From the NCBI GenBank assembly GCA_031274765.1, contig JAISPR010000062.1, positions 1 to 32,524 on the forward strand: DNA of 32,524 bases, read 5' to 3'. Within the stretch, counting starts at the first letter, position 1. Each line of letters opens with the position of its first letter. Under the pieces are notes generated by a model. The model saw nothing but the letters and a program-made list of their open reading frames with translations. It did no database searches and was not told where the DNA came from. The position numbers and the translations under genes were made by a program. This document shows, in pieces, positions 30,281-32,524 of the stretch. This DNA is from Nitrososphaerota archaeon. Lineage in GTDB: Archaea; Thermoproteota; Bathyarchaeia; Bathyarchaeales; Bathycorpusculaceae.

Positions 30281-32524
30281 AGCCACCCAAGACACTGTTG
30301 TTAAACACTGGGTCGCCAAACAACGGAACAATTTGGGGCTGGCATGAAATAATGTCACCTGGGAAGTTGGAACCAACCAAGTAAACAATCTCTTTCACCG
30401 CACCCGATGAGTCACCAGAGTTAGCCAACACATCTTGGAGAGCATCAGCAAATTCATCTGCATCATAACCGTCTTGAGCAACACGCATATTTTGAAGAGA
30501 AGCATCATTGTTGTGTATCAGTGCCCATACAGCCATCTGGGAAAGAACCTTAGTTGACTGCGCTACAGTAATAGGTCCAGTATTTCCCTGCCATGCATCC
30601 ACACTACCATATTTATTGTAGATATAGTTAAACGCGGCAAGGATTTTGTCGTATGTTTCTTGATCTAGTTTGCCTGCTACATAGGGTTCTGTTTCAGCAA
30701 AAGTTCTGGATGTGCCATCAGCGCAAAATGAGGTATAGGCTTTGTAATCAGCGTTAAGGGATGTCCTTGTTTCAATGTTCCAGACCTCGATTATGTAGTA
30801 GTAACCAAGGGGTACGTCAGTTAGACCAACTCGGCCCGCACTGTTAAACCAATTCCAGCTTACAAAGTAGTTAGCGTTATAATCAAAGTCTTCAATGATA
30901 TCACCGTTTTCAGAGATGGATATATAGAGAGGGACAGTATCGGCAAAAATTTCTGCGGCTGTTCCTGTGAGGGTTTCAACGATTGCATATCTGCCTGCTA
31001 AGAGGGCGGGTGTATTAAAATCTATCTTGTTATCTGTGAGTGCGCCATTTGCAACAACGTCATCATAGTTAATAGTGCCATCAGCATTCACCCGATAGAG
31101 CGTAAAGGCCATACCGGAAACAAGCTCAGCAACACTACCACCATAACCAGTTACCCATGCATCAAAAGCAAGACCGTCAACGGTCTTTGCAATGGAAAAA
31201 GAGCCTTGGGGAGGCTTTAGTTGGTTGTCAATTGCTGGTTCGCCATAGATGGGTATGATCTGGGGTTGGCAGTAGAGTAGATTGTTGGGATAGTCTGCAT
31301 CAGCTAAAAAGATAAGGTCTGTTATGGTTTGTGAACCGCTATATCCTTTGTAATTTGCAAGAACATCAGCGATGCAATTATTGATGTAGGTAAAGTCAGA
31401 GTGTGCTTCAGTTATGCCGTCGTTTAGTAGTAGCCATACGGTTATTTGTGTAATGAATTTGGTTGATTCTGTAGCAGAGGAAGTGCCAGCTGCATTGGGC
31501 CATTGATCTAAGCTCCCCCATGTATCATAGATGTAGTTGAATGCCGATATGAGGTCTGCTTTTACGCCTGGTTTTAGAGCTGCAAAGTTAGCTGTCATGT
31601 CTACATAGATATATGTTGGACCATTGTAGGTATCGCCGCCTAATTTACCTGAGCCATAGTAGCCGCAGAAAGATGAGTATGTGGTGCCATAGTTGCCAGT
31701 TGTTGGATTGTATTCTCTTGTCTGGAAATCATTGAACCAAGGATTTATCATAACAGTAGATGATGCTAAGGTGTAGGTTACTGTCAGATCAGCGGTGCCT
31801 TTGTTTCTGTAAAAGTTATCAGTGCTCCAGTACATAGCATCAGAATCAAAGTCGGTAACGCCCGCCATTTTGCCATCGGTGCCTATCCAGATGTAGAGGG
31901 GATCAATTTGTTCAAAGATATTTGCAGCTTGTCCGGTGAATGATTCAACGACAGCATATTGGCCAGCCACGAGTAGGGGAGTATCAAAGGTTATCATACC
32001 GCTATTTGCATTGAGTGCGCCATTTGCAACAACGTCATCATAGTTAATAGTGCCATCAACGTTCACCCGATAGAGCGTAAAGGCCATACCGGAAACAAGC
32101 TCAGCAACACTACCACCATAGCCGGTGGCCCATGTTTCAAAGGCAATGCCGTCAACGGTTTTGCGTATGGATCCAATGGTTCCAGGGTCAGGGTTTGCGG
32201 TGTAGTAGAATATGAATTCATTGCCAGTTGCAGACAAAATCTTTGTCAAACTTGTTGGTTCAAGGGCAGTATAACCAGCCACATTAAGGGCATGTTCAGT
32301 AACTTGAGAAGCCATTATTTGACCAGTTACAGCTTTATCTGGAGCAATCGAGGTTGAGGTGTCAACTAAATAGTAATGCACCACATACTCTAGGTCATAT
32401 TTTGGAGTGTAGTAGAAAGTGATCACATTACCAGACACACCAATATCAATAGTTGCACTTGTAGGCACTACTTGATTGTAACCCTCGATACCAATAGCAT
32501 ACTCAGTAACAGATGTCCCAAAGA
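30276..32524 (-). CDS. Giant surface protein with MucBP-like, SpaA/Cna-B-like and thioester domains (partial)
   Basis: The frame stays open to the window edge, so this is the C-terminal 748 residues of a longer protein. It begins with MucBP-like repeats ending ITFYYTP and FIFYYTANP. Two tandem modules of about 300-325 residues follow. Each starts with a SpaA/Cna-B-like segment (KTVDG; SGMAFTLYRVN; then AGQYAVVES or AGRYAIVET), whose Lys and Glu are placed as in isopeptide-forming domains. Each continues with a thioester-type (TED) segment: SSFCGYYG with FITQITVWLLL, and TSFCADGT with VLSQMAVWALI. The Cys codons are 31665-31667 and 30723-30725; the Gln codons 31446-31448 and 30537-30539. Both modules end in CQPQI(I/V)P. 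There is no membrane anchor or sorting motif; the protein ends NNSVLGGC. Covalent adhesion to host or neighbour surfaces is inferred. Confidence 0.75.
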   Translation of the reverse strand, partial: FGTSVTEYAIGIEGYNQVVPTSATIDIGVSGNVITFYYTPKYDLEYVVHYYLVDTSTSIAPDKAVTGQIMASQVTEHALNVAGYTALEPTSLTKILSATGNEFIFYYTANPDPGTIGSIRKTVDGIAFETWATGYGGSVAELVSGMAFTLYRVNVDGTINYDDVVANGALNANSGMITFDTPLLVAGQYAVVESFTGQAANIFEQIDPLYIWIGTDGKMAGVTDFDSDAMYWSTDNFYRNKGTADLTVTYTLASSTVMINPWFNDFQTREYNPTTGNYGTTYSSFCGYYGSGKLGGDTYNGPTYIYVDMTANFAALKPGVKADLISAFNYIYDTWGSLDQWPNAAGTSSATESTKFITQITVWLLLNDGITEAHSDFTYINNCIADVLANYKGYSGSQTITDLIFLADADYPNNLLYCQPQIIPIYGEPAIDNQLKPPQGSFSIAKTVDGLAFDAWVTGYGGSVAELVSGMAFTLYRVNADGTINYDDVVANGALTDNKIDFNTPALLAGRYAIVETLTGTAAEIFADTVPLYISISENGDIIEDFDYNANYFVSWNWFNSAGRVGLTDVPLGYYYIIEVWNIETRTSLNADYKAYTSFCADGTSRTFAETEPYVAGKLDQETYDKILAAFNYIYNKYGSVDAWQGNTGPITVAQSTKVLSQMAVWALIHNNDASLQNMRVAQDGYDADEFADALQDVLANSGDSSGAVKEIVYLVGSNFPGDIISCQPQIVPLFGDPVFNNSVLGGC
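31038..31145. repeat. 108-bp near-identical internal repeat, copy 1
   Basis: This segment of the surface protein gene differs from 32013-32120 at only about two positions. It encodes the conserved GYGGSVAELVSGMAFTLYRV part of the SpaA-like segment and its flanks. The remainder of the two modules is far more diverged. Confidence 0.9.
32013..32120. repeat. 108-bp near-identical internal repeat, copy 2
   Basis: Partner of 31038-31145, in the N-terminal module, same orientation and same reading frame, 975 bases apart. Confidence 0.9.

Overview
The window looks like part of an archaeal chromosome of low to moderate GC content. The evidence is an archaeal/eukaryal-type ATP-dependent DNA ligase, TATA-type promoter boxes about 25-30 bases before several genes, frequent TTG and GTG starts behind GGAGG-like ribosome sites, a stand-alone ATP-cone protein and secreted PQQ-propeller and beta-helix proteins with a C-terminal membrane anchor. 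From memory, that combination is typical of Bathyarchaeia. This lineage call is an inference; the sequence contains no rRNA.

Layout. 1-9.8 kb: orotate phosphoribosyltransferase (-), ATP-cone protein (+), a small unknown protein (+), a WbqC-like protein (-), a Cass2/GyrI-like effector-binding protein (+), a secreted beta-helix protein (-), a polytopic membrane protein built of four internal repeats (+) and a nitroreductase-like flavoprotein (-). 9.8-16 kb: a badly decayed dinD-like gene, an AAA/DUF4143 ATPase (-), a large secreted PQQ-propeller protein (-) and a G/T-rich spacer. 16-21.1 kb: an XPB-type helicase operon whose partner gene carries the same helicase-associated domain, then a membrane-anchored TIM-barrel-like protein. 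21.6-22.2 kb: tRNA-Ile(GAT) followed by a strong hairpin and a second decayed dinD-like gene. 22.7-27.2 kb: YihY/BrkB protein, MscL-like channel, thioredoxin, and DNA ligase with a coiled-coil companion. 27.2-29.5 kb: gene-poor, with traces of decayed reading frames. 29.5-32.5 kb: a small unknown protein and the C-terminal part of a very large surface protein with MucBP-like, SpaA/Cna-B-like and thioester (TED) domains; it runs off the window.

The most notable points are: (1) the surface protein, which appears to carry two Cys-Gln thioester domains embedded in isopeptide-type domains, a design known from Gram-positive adhesins; (2) a dispersed repeat of about 130 bp in five copies, with paired ends that covary between copies; (3) a 95-bp inverted-repeat element nested in one of those copies with a clean 5-bp target duplication, and present a second time elsewhere; (4) two independent dinD-like pseudogenes, one directly beside a tRNA gene; and (5) a bacterial-style XPB/helicase-associated gene pair. 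No transposase, integrase, CRISPR array or rRNA was seen.
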